In this document: in pieces, positions 45,263 through 52,882 of the stretch
Position numbering within the stretch: the stretch's first letter is position 1
How the letters are laid out: each line of letters opens with the position of its first letter
Assembly (NCBI GenBank): GCA_018402135.1
Contig: JAGYJF010000006.1
Coordinates: forward strand, 96,921 to 160,920
Reading direction: 5' to 3'
DNA: 64,000 nt
DNA from: Flavobacteriaceae bacterium
GTDB taxonomy: Bacteria > Bacteroidota > Bacteroidia > Flavobacteriales > Flavobacteriaceae
Notes under the pieces: generated by a model
What the model was told of the DNA's origin: nothing
Database searches by the model: none
What the model saw: the letters and a program-made list of their open reading frames with translations, nothing else
Position numbers and translations under genes: made by a program

Positions 45263-46729
45263 TTAATTTAGTTTAAATTGTTTTGATATCAATTCTGAAA
45301 CTAACTTACCTGATATTAACGATGGTGGTACACCTGGTCCTGGAACCGTAAGTTGACCCGTAAAGAACAAGTTGCTCACTTTTTTACTCTTCAATTTGGG
45401 TCTTAAAAATGCGGTTTGAAGTAAGGTGTTAGCCATTCCGTAGGCATTTCCTTTGTAGGAATTATACTGATCAATAAAATCATTAACACAGAATGATTCC
45501 TTAAATATAATATTTTTTCTAACCTTTTGCGCTGTTAGTTTTTCAAATCTGTTGATAATTATGTCAAAATATTGTTGCCTTAAGGTTTCATTATCTTTTA
45601 GATCTGGTGCAATAGGGATGAGGAAAAACCCTGTTTCACAATTTTCAGGTGCCATACTCGCATCGGTAACCGACGGAAAATTTGCGTAGAAAAGGGGGTT
45701 TTCTGGCCATTTGGGATTGTCATAAATTTCTTCTGCATGTTGTTCAAAATCAGTGTCAAAAAATAAATTATGATGTTCTATATTTTGCAACTTTTTATCA
45801 AATCCTACATAAAATAATAAGGACGATGGTGCGAAGATTTTCCTCTGCCAGTATGCTTCAGAATATTGACGATATTCTAGATCTAACAATGTTTCGGAAT
45901 GGTGATAATCGGCACCGCTTAATACCACATCGAAATTTAGAGATTCACCATTTACTGTTATAGATTTGGCTTTCTTATTTTCGACGTCAATTTTTTCGAC
46001 GTTGCTATTTGTATTTATGGTTACACCTAATTCTGCAGCTAAACTTGTCATGGCTTTAATAATTTCGTACATGCCACCTCTAGGATGCCAAGTGCCAAGT
46101 CCAAAATCGGCAAAATTCATAAAACTATAAAAAGAAGGTGTGTTGCTCGGTTTTGCGCCTAAAAAAAGAACTGGAAATTCTAGAGTTGAAATTAATTTAG
46201 GATTTTTAAAATTCTTGCGAACTTCGGAACTGATTGTTTTAAAAAACTGATCTACGCGCGTTATAGTTTCTGGAGTTACTAATTCTAATGGTGATAAACC
46301 CGGCCTTAAAACAATTTTATTTATGGCAATATTGTAATTGTCTTGTGCTTTTGAAATAAACGCTCTTAAAGGTTTAGAACTTCCAGGTTCGATGCGCTCA
46401 AATTCTTCACATATACTATCCATACAATCACCAATAGTAATTATTTCGTCATGGAAAAATATTTTGTAGGCAGGTTTCAATTTATCAAGAACATAATAGT
46501 CGCTAACGGACTTACCAAAATCGTTAAAAAATTTATCAAAAATATCTGGCATCCAATACCAACTTGGACCAATATCGAAGGTGAAACCATCTTTAATTAA
46601 CTGCCTGGCACGTCCACCAGTTGTACTGTTTTTTTCAAAAATGCTAACATCGAAGTTTTGCTGAGCCAAATAACAAGCTGCAGACAACGACGAAAAACCA
46701 GAACCTATAATTGCTATTGAAGTCTTCAT
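45263..46729 (-). CDS. crtI: phytoene desaturase
   Basis: This is a 488-aa protein from ATG 46729, which removes a hydrophobic leader of ten residues not found in the family. FAD motif IAIIGSGFSSLSAACYLAQQ is at about residues 5-24, then TTGGRARQLIKDGFTFDIGP, and the C-terminal LFFTGQLTVPGPGVPPSLIS. The GPGVPP end is that of bacterial CrtI, which makes lycopene from phytoene in four steps. It follows the MerR-type regulator by 51 bp; TATTTTTG on the minus strand (46743-46736), six bases before the ATG, may be an internal start. Confidence 0.95.
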   Translation of the reverse strand: MKTSIAIIGSGFSSLSAACYLAQQNFDVSIFEKNSTTGGRARQLIKDGFTFDIGPSWYWMPDIFDKFFNDFGKSVSDYYVLDKLKPAYKIFFHDEIITIGDCMDSICEEFERIEPGSSKPLRAFISKAQDNYNIAINKIVLRPGLSPLELVTPETITRVDQFFKTISSEVRKNFKNPKLISTLEFPVLFLGAKPSNTPSFYSFMNFADFGLGTWHPRGGMYEIIKAMTSLAAELGVTINTNSNVEKIDVENKKAKSITVNGESLNFDVVLSGADYHHSETLLDLEYRQYSEAYWQRKIFAPSSLLFYVGFDKKLQNIEHHNLFFDTDFEQHAEEIYDNPKWPENPLFYANFPSVTDASMAPENCETGFFLIPIAPDLKDNETLRQQYFDIIINRFEKLTAQKVRKNIIFKESFCVNDFIDQYNSYKGNAYGMANTLLQTAFLRPKLKSKKVSNLFFTGQLTVPGPGVPPSLISGKLVSELISKQFKLN

Positions 46730-46780
46730 GTTCAACAAAAATAGCAAAAAGGTGAACAAAAAATAAGGTATATCAAAATT

Positions 46781-47677
46781 TTACAAATCTTTAACTAGTT
46801 GGTCAATGGACAAGAAGGCCTTGATGTTTTTTGGAAGCTTTTCGAGATCTAATGCTGTTAGCATTTTTCCTAAAACAAAGAATTTAACATGACTGTGAAT
46901 CAATAATTTGTTCTTAACATCTTCTATATATTGATGTATTTCTTCTTTTTCAGGCTTAACTGTGAAATATGACACAAAGGTAACATCGTCATAATAATTT
47001 ACAATGTCAACCAAACTGTCCAGAGGTACGCTTTGACCCAGAAATATTGATTGATGACCATGCGCTACAATTTCATAATTAATATACATTATTCCAAGTT
47101 CATGAACTTCATTATCTGGTAAGTAACATATAAAAGTTTTAGTACTTGTTTCAGAATTAGCTTGAATATTTTCAGTATTGATCAATATTTTTTGACGAAT
47201 TAATGACGTTAAAAAATGTTCATGTGCTGGGGTAATGGTGTCGGTTTGCCAAAGTAAACCAAGCTCTGTTAGTAGCGGAATAAAAATGGTGTAGAAAATG
47301 TCACGAAAAGATTTTTCTTTTTCTAGGCGTTCGTAAGTTTTGTAAAATAAAACTTGGTCAAAATTAAGCATAGACAACTTAAACGAATTAATTGCATGAC
47401 TATTTAAGTTACTTTTCGCAGCAATTTGTCTAACCAATTCGGGTATTTTATTTCCCTCTAAAGTAGCGATTTTTGATATTTTGTACCCGTTGTTATTAAG
47501 GTAACTAACGTTAAGTAATTTTTGAAAATCGGCGAGCTCATAAAACCTAATATTTGTATCTGTTCTATTGGGAGAGAGTAAGTTATATCGTTTTTCCCAA
47601 ATACGAATGGTATGGGCTTTTATGCCTGTAAGATTTTCTAAATCTTTTATGCTAAATTTGCTTTTAACGTTGTTCAT
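46781..47677 (-). CDS. MerR-type regulator with cobalamin-binding domain, CarH/LitR-like
   Basis: This is a 298-aa protein from ATG 47677. The MerR helix-turn-helix is at residues 8-75 (FSIKDLENLTGIKAHTIRIW, EKRYNLLSPNRT). A four-helix cap follows (about 95-170) and then a Rossmann-like B12-binding domain. The CarH photoreceptor signature W-x9-EH is present as Trp143, Glu153-His154, and the cobalamin signature E-x-H-x2-G is Glu190, His192, Gly195. The residue after the Trp is Gln144, where Thermus CarH has the His that ligates cobalt after light. It probably represses carotenoid genes in the dark using adenosylcobalamin. It heads the crtI-crtB-crtZ operon. Confidence 0.88.
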   Translation of the reverse strand: MNNVKSKFSIKDLENLTGIKAHTIRIWEKRYNLLSPNRTDTNIRFYELADFQKLLNVSYLNNNGYKISKIATLEGNKIPELVRQIAAKSNLNSHAINSFKLSMLNFDQVLFYKTYERLEKEKSFRDIFYTIFIPLLTELGLLWQTDTITPAHEHFLTSLIRQKILINTENIQANSETSTKTFICYLPDNEVHELGIMYINYEIVAHGHQSIFLGQSVPLDSLVDIVNYYDDVTFVSYFTVKPEKEEIHQYIEDVKNKLLIHSHVKFFVLGKMLTALDLEKLPKNIKAFLSIDQLVKDL

Positions 47678-47692
47678 TATTAAATTAAAAAA

Positions 47693-47740
47693 GTTAAACA
47701 AAATTACATTATTTTCGACAATAACGGACTTGTTTAACAA
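47693..47740. promoter_or_regulatory. pair of inverted TTGTTTAAC sites around the regulator promoter
   Basis: TTGTTTAAC occurs on the plus strand at 47730-47738 (within the near-palindrome TTGTTTAACAA) and on the minus strand as GTTAAACAA at 47693-47701. Centres are 37 bp apart. The second copy overlaps a -7 box TAATTTTG (minus, 47706-47699) of the carH-like gene, so it is a candidate operator for autoregulation. Confidence 0.45.
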
Positions 47741-47772
47741 ATTTTATAAATAATTTTAAAAATTGATATAAG

Positions 47773-47857
47773 TGCGCACGAGAAGACTCGAACTTCCACA
47801 ACCTAAGCGGTCATTAGGCCCTCAACCTAACGCGTCTACCAATTCCGCCACGTGCGC
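47773..47857 (-). tRNA. tRNA-Leu (anticodon GAG)
   Basis: An 85-nt class II tRNA: acceptor GCGCACG / CGTGCGC with discriminator A, D arm with AATTGGTAGA, anticodon stem TTAGG / CCTAA with loop TTGAGGG (GAG at 34-36), a long variable arm and a T arm with TTCGAGT. CCA is not encoded. It lies 54 bp downstream of tRNA-Lys on the same strand. Confidence 0.95.
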
Positions 47858-47911
47858 ATAAAAAAATGAAGTAAAGCTAAAAAAAAAGCTAAGCAAAAGC
47901 TTAACTTTATG

Positions 47912-47984
47912 TGACCTGGCTGGGGCTCGAACCCAGGACCCTCTCCTTAAAAGGGAGATGCTCTACCAACTGAGCTACCAGGTC
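47912..47984 (-). tRNA. tRNA-Lys (anticodon TTT)
   Basis: A 73-nt tRNA: acceptor GACCTGG / CCAGGTC, discriminator A, D arm GCTC / GAGC, anticodon stem TCTCC / GGAGA with loop CTTTTAA (TTT), T arm CTGGG / CCCAG with TTCGAGC. CCA is not encoded. Confidence 0.97.
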
Positions 47985-48003
47985 GGTTCCTCTTTCGAGG
48001 GTG

Positions 48004-48034
48004 CAAATATAAAACGATTAATTTATAATACAAA
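48004..48034 (-). promoter_or_regulatory. promoter of the tRNA-Lys/tRNA-Leu operon
   Basis: On the minus strand TTTG (48034-48031), 19 nt, TATATTTG (48011-48004): a perfect Bacteroidota consensus, 20 nt before the tRNA-Lys 5' end. Confidence 0.8.
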
Positions 48035-48070
48035 TGTTTTTTTCTGATTAATTGTTCGTTTTTTTTCAAG

Positions 48071-48078
48071 TATTTTTG
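48071..48078 (+). promoter_or_regulatory. -7 box of the shikimate kinase gene
   Basis: TATTTTTG fits TAnnTTTG, with TTG 16 nt upstream (48052-48054) and 28 nt before ATG 48106. It rules out the upstream in-frame start at 48052. Confidence 0.55.
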
Positions 48079-48105
48079 AGGATAAATTTATTAGTATTTA
48101 AGAGC

Positions 48106-48627
48106 ATGAATATGAGTGTTTTTTTAGTTGGATATATGGGTTCAGGAAAGTCGATAGTTGGCAAATATTTGGCACAAAAACTCAGATTTGAGTATTTAGA
48201 TTTTGATAATTACATAGAACAAAAGTTAGGTTTAACGATTTCTGAAATTTTTAAAACTAAAGGAGAACTGTTTTTTAGATCTCAAGAACAGTTGTTTTTA
48301 AAGGAAGTTTTAGATCTTGAAAGAACAGTTGTTTCCTTAGGAGGCGGAACACCTTGCTATGGCGATAATATGAAGGTTCTAATTTCATCTGGCAATGTGG
48401 TAATCTATTTAAAGGCTTCGGTGGATACACTCACAAGTCGTTTAACTACGGAAATTTCAAATAGGCCTTTGATAAAACATCTTAATAACGAAACCGAATT
48501 AAATGATTTTATACGCAAGCATTTATTTGAGCGGAATTATTACTACCAGCAAGCCCATCATAAAGTTGTGGTTGATGATAAAAGTGTAGCACAAGTAGCA
48601 CTCGATATAATAGAATTATTACACTAA
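48106..48627 (+). CDS. aroK: shikimate kinase
   Basis: This is a 173-aa protein from ATG 48106 (ATG 48112 is also possible). P-loop GYMGSGKS at about residues 9-16, then YLDFDNYIEQKLG with the shikimate-binding Asp, FFRSQEQLFL with its Arg, VSLGGGTPCYGDN and the lid Arg in SNRPLIKHL. It phosphorylates shikimate at the 3-OH in aromatic amino acid synthesis. Length is usual. Its 3' end overlaps the convergent phosphoribosyltransferase gene by 9 nt. Confidence 0.95.
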   Translation: MNMSVFLVGYMGSGKSIVGKYLAQKLRFEYLDFDNYIEQKLGLTISEIFKTKGELFFRSQEQLFLKEVLDLERTVVSLGGGTPCYGDNMKVLISSGNVVIYLKASVDTLTSRLTTEISNRPLIKHLNNETELNDFIRKHLFERNYYYQQAHHKVVVDDKSVAQVALDIIELLH

Positions 48628-49122
48628 AGAAGCCTCAAATTGTCCTTTATTTAGTACAACTTCAACATGTTCATTGATTGATGTTGAAAGAGAAATTCCT
48701 TTAAAATCCGCTTTAACGGGAAATTTTTTATGATTTCGATTTACCAAAACAACGGTTTTAAATTGATTTAAAGGAACATTTAAAAAGTGCTTTATACCGT
48801 AAATAAGGGTGCTGCCAGAATTTAAAACATCATCTACCAATACCAACGATTTATGAGTATACAATTCCTCTGATAAAGAAGTTTTTATCAAATTTCTTGG
48901 GTTTTTTTTATCAATGTATACTTGGCAAAGATGCACCTTAATATCTGAAATTTCTTCAATAACACCTTTTAGTTCCTCTGCCAGCAATACGCCATTGCCT
49001 TGAATGCCAGCTAAAATTATATAACTTTCATTCACATTGTTTTCGTAGATTTGATAGGCGATTCGTTTTATTTTATGTACGATGGCTTCGTGCGTTAAGA
49101 TAATCTGTTTGCTTTTTTTCAT
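48619..49122 (-). CDS. phosphoribosyltransferase family protein, PyrR-like
   Basis: This 167-aa type I phosphoribosyltransferase has its PRPP loop in LVLVDDVLNSGSTLIYG at about residues 92-108. The start (ILTHEAIVHKIKRIAYQIYE) and IILAGIQGNGVLLAEEL resemble PyrR and the hypoxanthine family. Substrate base is not certain; the uracil/regulatory PyrR type is one option. It is last in a three-gene unit, one base after the methyltransferase gene start region ends (stop to start gap of 1 bp). Confidence 0.85.
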   Translation of the reverse strand: MKKSKQIILTHEAIVHKIKRIAYQIYENNVNESYIILAGIQGNGVLLAEELKGVIEEISDIKVHLCQVYIDKKNPRNLIKTSLSEELYTHKSLVLVDDVLNSGSTLIYGIKHFLNVPLNQFKTVVLVNRNHKKFPVKADFKGISLSTSINEHVEVVLNKGQFEASLV

Positions 49123-49123
49123 A

Positions 49124-49720
49124 TCATTTTATTTTCTCAAACATAAAAAAGAGCTCTTTGTTTCTTCTGGAAGGTTCTGAATTATAACAACGCTCTAATG
49201 TTTTTATATTAAAATAGGTATTAAATAATTTTCTGTATTCTGTTTCGCTTCCTCCAAATGGTGGGCCTTGTTCAGTTAATTCGAAATCGAATAAAACACC
49301 AGCAATTTTACCTGACTCGTTCAGTAAACTTTTACATTTGTTCGCATAGGCTGTTCTTAGTGAAGGAAGCAATGCGCAAAAAAAAGTTTGCTCAAGAATC
49401 AAATCAAAGGTTTCATCTAAATCAAAAAAGTTTCCCATAATAATTTGCTCATCAGGAAAATCACGTGTTCGTTTTTTAAATTCAACCAGTGGTTTGGCCG
49501 CTAAATCTATGATGTATATATTTTTAAAATTCTGATTCCAAAGGTAGGCTGCTTCATAACTGTTTCCTGCACCTGGAATTAAAATTTTCAAATTTTTATT
49601 TTTTAGTTGATCTATATAGCATTTTAGTGGTGTTGATATTTTACCTAAGTCCCAACCAGTTTCATCTTTTAAATAACGTTCGTTCCAGTAGTGTGGGTTA
49701 AAGCTCTGCATCGTCTTCAT
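49124..49720 (-). CDS. TPMT-family SAM-dependent methyltransferase
   Basis: This 198-aa protein begins FNPHYWNERYLKDETGWDLG, a hallmark of the thiopurine methyltransferase family, with SAM motif I ILIPGAGNSYEAAYLW at about residues 46-61 and the late motif LEQTFFCALLPSLR. Bacterial members methylate thiols, iodide or selenium/tellurium compounds; the substrate here is unknown. Its start overlaps the S4 gene by 23 nt. ATG 49711 is an alternative start. Confidence 0.88.
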   Translation of the reverse strand: MKTMQSFNPHYWNERYLKDETGWDLGKISTPLKCYIDQLKNKNLKILIPGAGNSYEAAYLWNQNFKNIYIIDLAAKPLVEFKKRTRDFPDEQIIMGNFFDLDETFDLILEQTFFCALLPSLRTAYANKCKSLLNESGKIAGVLFDFELTEQGPPFGGSETEYRKLFNTYFNIKTLERCYNSEPSRRNKELFFMFEKIK

Positions 49721-50078
49721 CTTTATAGTCTTCTATATCTCTGCGGTCTTTTTTGGTTGGCCGGCCAGTGCCTTTTTTTCGGTAGTAATCTTTTGAATAC
49801 TTCAATAATTCCAATGCTTCAAATGATTCCTTAGGCGTTACATCGGTGCGATAGATATCTACTAACTTTGCGCCTAATCTGCTTTCTGGTAGATCATTGA
49901 TTTTTAGTTTATAATTGATTTGATCTTTTCTCAACTCAATTTCATCAAGAGGATAAACCTCTCTACTGGGTTTAACCACCTGGCCATTAATTTTAACATG
50001 ACCTTTTTTCACGGCTTCCGTCGCGATGCTTCTTGTTTTATAATATCTAACACACCACAAAAATTTATCAACTCGCAT
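49698..50078 (-). CDS. S4-domain RNA-binding protein, Hsp15-like
   Basis: This is a 126-aa protein from ATG 50078; a frame extending to 50168 adds hydrophobic residues before the conserved start and passes through the promoter. The S4 domain is at the N-terminus: MRVDKFLWCVRYYKTRSIA, then VKKGHVKINGQVVKPSREV. The tail is basic then acidic (RKKGTGRPTKKDRRD, EDYKDEDDAEL). Hsp15 rescues stalled 50S subunits with peptidyl-tRNA. A -7 box TATTTTTG lies on the minus strand at 50122-50115. It leads the unit with the methyltransferase and phosphoribosyltransferase. Confidence 0.9.
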   Translation of the reverse strand: MRVDKFLWCVRYYKTRSIATEAVKKGHVKINGQVVKPSREVYPLDEIELRKDQINYKLKINDLPESRLGAKLVDIYRTDVTPKESFEALELLKYSKDYYRKKGTGRPTKKDRRDIEDYKDEDDAEL

Positions 50079-50212
50079 ATAAAATAGATAAAAAACTACG
50101 TTAATCTTATGATACAAAAATATTATAAAATTGTATCTTGCACCCTCAAAAATAAGCAATATTGGCACTGTTTCTATCTAAAACACTAGCTTAACAGTAT
50201 AAAATAAACGAA

Positions 50213-51142
50213 ATGAAAAGAATATTTACCGTCTTAGGACTTGTTATATTAGTAATTGGAATAGGTTGTTCTCCTGATGATCCTGATTTTGTTCCAGTTC
50301 CAGAACGCGACCGCTCAGAGCAGCAATTGACAGATAACGACTCCTTATTAGGATACTTTGAAACACATTACTACAATTGGAGCGAATTACAAGTTACCGG
50401 GGATATAAGCATTGATGATATTGTTATATCAGAATTGCCAAAAGATGAAGATGGCAATTATCTTGCACTACCTGATCCTGATAACAATAGAATGTTAATG
50501 GGTAATGTTGACGCTTACACTACTACTTTTAGGGACATAGAATACACCTATTATATATTGAGTTTAAATCAAGGAGGTGGCGAGGCGCGACCCAATTTTT
50601 CTGATAATGTAAGGGTTCGTTATTCTGGAAATTTACAAAATGAAACTGTTTTTGATAGCGCCGCAAGCCCTGTTGTTTTCGATTTAACAAACGTAGTGCC
50701 AGGATGGAACAGAGTGATGCCTAAGTTTAACGCCGCTTCTTCATTCACAATAAATGGTGATGGCACGGTGCAGTACTTTGATTATGGAGTTGGTGTAATG
50801 TTTATTCCTTCTGGTTTGGCCTATTTTGCAACACCGCCTTTTGGAGTTCCTGTTTATTCCAATCTTATTTTTAAGTTTGAATTATATCAAACGGAAGTAT
50901 TAGACCACGATAACGATGGTATTCCATCGTATATGGAAGATTTAGATGGTGACTTTAATTTATTTAATGATGATACAGATGGTGATAGAATCCCTAATTA
51001 TTTAGATTCCGATGATGATGGTGATGGTGTGCCAACCCGCGATGAAATAATTATCAATCCCGATGGCACGATACAATTTCCAGATTCAAACGGAAATGAA
51101 ACTCCAGATTATTTAGATTCTACGTATCCTGAAAACTCCTAA
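50213..51142 (+). CDS. FKBP-type peptidyl-prolyl isomerase lipoprotein with calcium-binding tail
   Basis: This 309-aa protein has a lipoprotein signal (VLGLVILVIGIGCSPDD, Cys at 19), an FKBP-like domain at about residues 115-228 (NVRVRYSGNLQNETVFDSAA, VVPGWNRVMPKF, then FIPSGLAYFA) and a C-terminal thrombospondin type 3-like segment: DHDNDGIPSYMEDLDGD, DDTDGDRIPNYLDSDDDGDG and later DSNGNETPDYLDS. These Asp-rich repeats bind calcium. It is surface- or periplasm-facing. It has a strong terminator downstream. Confidence 0.9.
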   Translation: MKRIFTVLGLVILVIGIGCSPDDPDFVPVPERDRSEQQLTDNDSLLGYFETHYYNWSELQVTGDISIDDIVISELPKDEDGNYLALPDPDNNRMLMGNVDAYTTTFRDIEYTYYILSLNQGGGEARPNFSDNVRVRYSGNLQNETVFDSAASPVVFDLTNVVPGWNRVMPKFNAASSFTINGDGTVQYFDYGVGVMFIPSGLAYFATPPFGVPVYSNLIFKFELYQTEVLDHDNDGIPSYMEDLDGDFNLFNDDTDGDRIPNYLDSDDDGDGVPTRDEIIINPDGTIQFPDSNGNETPDYLDSTYPENS

Positions 51143-51143
51143 T

Positions 51144-51175
51144 AAAAAAAGCCACTTTTTCGAGTGGCTTTTTTT
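51144..51175. terminator. bidirectional terminator between the FKBP and beta-barrel genes
   Basis: A perfect 13-bp stem AAAAAAAGCCACT / AGTGGCTTTTTTT with a 6-nt loop; A and T flanks serve both convergent genes. Confidence 0.92.
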
Positions 51176-51176
51176 A

Positions 51177-51764
51177 TTAGAGTAATTTTATAGATAAACT
51201 CAGTATGAGTTGTTCTGGTCGCATATCTATTCTACCACCTATACCTAGGTTATTATCTAGAAAGGTTGCTTCGTTTTCATTAAAACCTCTTTCGTAGCGT
51301 AAGTCAATTCCGAAAGAATTAAAACTTAATCCAATTCCGAAGTTGAAACCAATAGAGAAATCATTTTCTATGTCGTCAATACTTATGCCTTCAAATTCAG
51401 TATTTAAGATATATTGTAATGAAGGTCCAGCAAATATGTGCAACGGGCCAACCACTTTTAAACCAACTAATATTGGCAGGTCTAATTTGGCTATATCTAA
51501 ATCACCACTGTCGTAATCGCTTTTAATCTTGGTGTAAACCAACTCAGGTCTTAAATATACCTTATTACCTATTTTTCCGAAAATACCTACGTGATAACCA
51601 ATGTTATTGCCAGGATCTTCAGAATTTGAACTTACTGAATTAAAGAAATCTCCATTACCACTGTAATTTAATCCACCTTTAATTCCAAATCCACCTTCGT
51701 TCTGTGCATTTAATGTAATGCAACTAATCATTATTAATCCTAAAGAAAAAATTATTCTGCTCAT
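51177..51764 (-). CDS. outer-membrane beta-barrel (porin-like) protein
   Basis: This is a 195-aa protein from ATG 51764, which places the signal peptide (RIIFSLGLIMISCITLNAQ) at the N-terminus. The rest shows alternating hydrophobic strands of an eight-stranded barrel: GFGIKGGLNYSG, VYLRPELVYTKI, LHIFAGPSLQYIL, FGIDLRYERGF, LILSLSIKLL at the end. This is the PorT-like outer membrane beta-barrel domain common in Flavobacteria. No specific function is known. Confidence 0.88.
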   Translation of the reverse strand: MSRIIFSLGLIMISCITLNAQNEGGFGIKGGLNYSGNGDFFNSVSSNSEDPGNNIGYHVGIFGKIGNKVYLRPELVYTKIKSDYDSGDLDIAKLDLPILVGLKVVGPLHIFAGPSLQYILNTEFEGISIDDIENDFSIGFNFGIGLSFNSFGIDLRYERGFNENEATFLDNNLGIGGRIDMRPEQLILSLSIKLL

Positions 51765-51863
51765 ATTTATGTTTTGTATTAAACAGCCCAACTAATATTT
51801 ATCCTACCTTAAAATAAAATTAGTAAAGTCAGTATTAACATATACAACGCAGTTTACCTTGAC

Positions 51864-52817
51864 TTATTTTCTGGATATCACCTTTTTAGCTGCTAAAATT
51901 ATTGCATTGCTGTTCAAGCCATATTTGTCCATTAACTGGGCAGGCGTTCCAGATTCGCCAAAAGTATCCTTTGTAGCAACAAACTCCTGTGGTGTCGGTA
52001 TATTTTCGCTAAGAATTCTTGCTACACTTTCGCCTAAACCACCCAAAAAGTTGTGTTCTTCACAAGTTATTACGCAACCTGTTTTACCAACTGAATTGAT
52101 AATGGCTTGATTGTCTAAAGGTTTGATGGTATGAATATTTATTACTTCGGCAGAAATACCTTGTTCATCAAGTGTTTTTGCAGCTTCTAATGCTTCCCAA
52201 ACCAAATGCCCTGTGGCTAATATGGTAACATCAGTTCCATCGATAAGATGCAAAGCTTTTCCTATTTCAAAGGATTGATTTTCAGGTGTAAAATTCGGCA
52301 CACTCGGTCTTCCAAACCTTAAATATACGGGTCCAACATAATCCGCAATAGCTTTTGTGGCAGCTTTGGTTTGATTAAAATCACAGGGATTAATCACAAC
52401 CATTCCCGGCAACATTTTCATTAAACCAATATCTTCTAATATTTGATGCGTTGCGCCATCTTCACCTAAAGTAACACCTGCATGAGAAGCACAAATTTTC
52501 ACATTTTTGTTGGAATAGGCAACACTTTGCCTGATCTGGTCGTAAACTCTTCCTGTAGAAAAATTAGCGAAGGTTCCTGTGAATGGAATTTTTCCACCAA
52601 TAGTCATGCCGGCGGCAATCCCAATCATATTTGCTTCTGCGATGCCAACTTGAAAAAAACGCTCTGGATGATTTTTCTTAAAGTCGTCCATCTTTAACGA
52701 ACCAATTAAATCCGCGCATAGTGCTACCACATTGTCATTTGTTTGTCCTAATTCTGTTAAGCCAGCGCCGAAGCCTGAACGTGTGTCTTTATTTCCTGTA
52801 TTTGTGTATGTTTTCAT
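51864..52817 (-). CDS. transketolase, C-terminal (pyrimidine-binding) subunit
   Basis: This 317-aa protein has the transketolase pyrimidine-binding domain (RSGFGAGLTELGQTNDNVVA, then ERFFQVGIAEANMIGIAAGM with catalytic Glu) and the C-terminal domain (DVTILATGHLVWEALEAAK). It pairs with the N-terminal subunit encoded just upstream on the same strand; together they equal one full-length transketolase. The split form is known in Bacteroidota and archaea. The pair acts in the pentose phosphate pathway with thiamine diphosphate. The 65-bp gap between the two genes holds a hairpin. Confidence 0.95.
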   Translation of the reverse strand: MKTYTNTGNKDTRSGFGAGLTELGQTNDNVVALCADLIGSLKMDDFKKNHPERFFQVGIAEANMIGIAAGMTIGGKIPFTGTFANFSTGRVYDQIRQSVAYSNKNVKICASHAGVTLGEDGATHQILEDIGLMKMLPGMVVINPCDFNQTKAATKAIADYVGPVYLRFGRPSVPNFTPENQSFEIGKALHLIDGTDVTILATGHLVWEALEAAKTLDEQGISAEVINIHTIKPLDNQAIINSVGKTGCVITCEEHNFLGGLGESVARILSENIPTPQEFVATKDTFGESGTPAQLMDKYGLNSNAIILAAKKVISRK

Positions 52818-52822
52818 TCTTT

Positions 52823-52842
52823 ATGCCCACGAAAGCGGGTAT
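52823..52842. repeat. REP-like hairpin with GAAA loop between the transketolase genes
   Basis: ATGCCCAC-GAAA-GCGGGTAT folds into an 8-bp stem with one A-C mismatch and one G-T pair. Short hairpins of the type CCCGC-GAAA-GCGGG are known as dispersed repeats in several bacterial genomes. No T tract follows, so it is not a normal terminator. Confidence 0.55.
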
Positions 52843-52882
52843 CTTTAAATTTCACTTGTTTTTATAATTCCGGCGAGATTTT

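Noticed and set aside
47858..47911. Further small RNA or terminator between the two tRNA genes
   Set aside because: Only a 5-bp TAAGC/GCTTA hairpin without a T tract; normal spacer for a tRNA operon.
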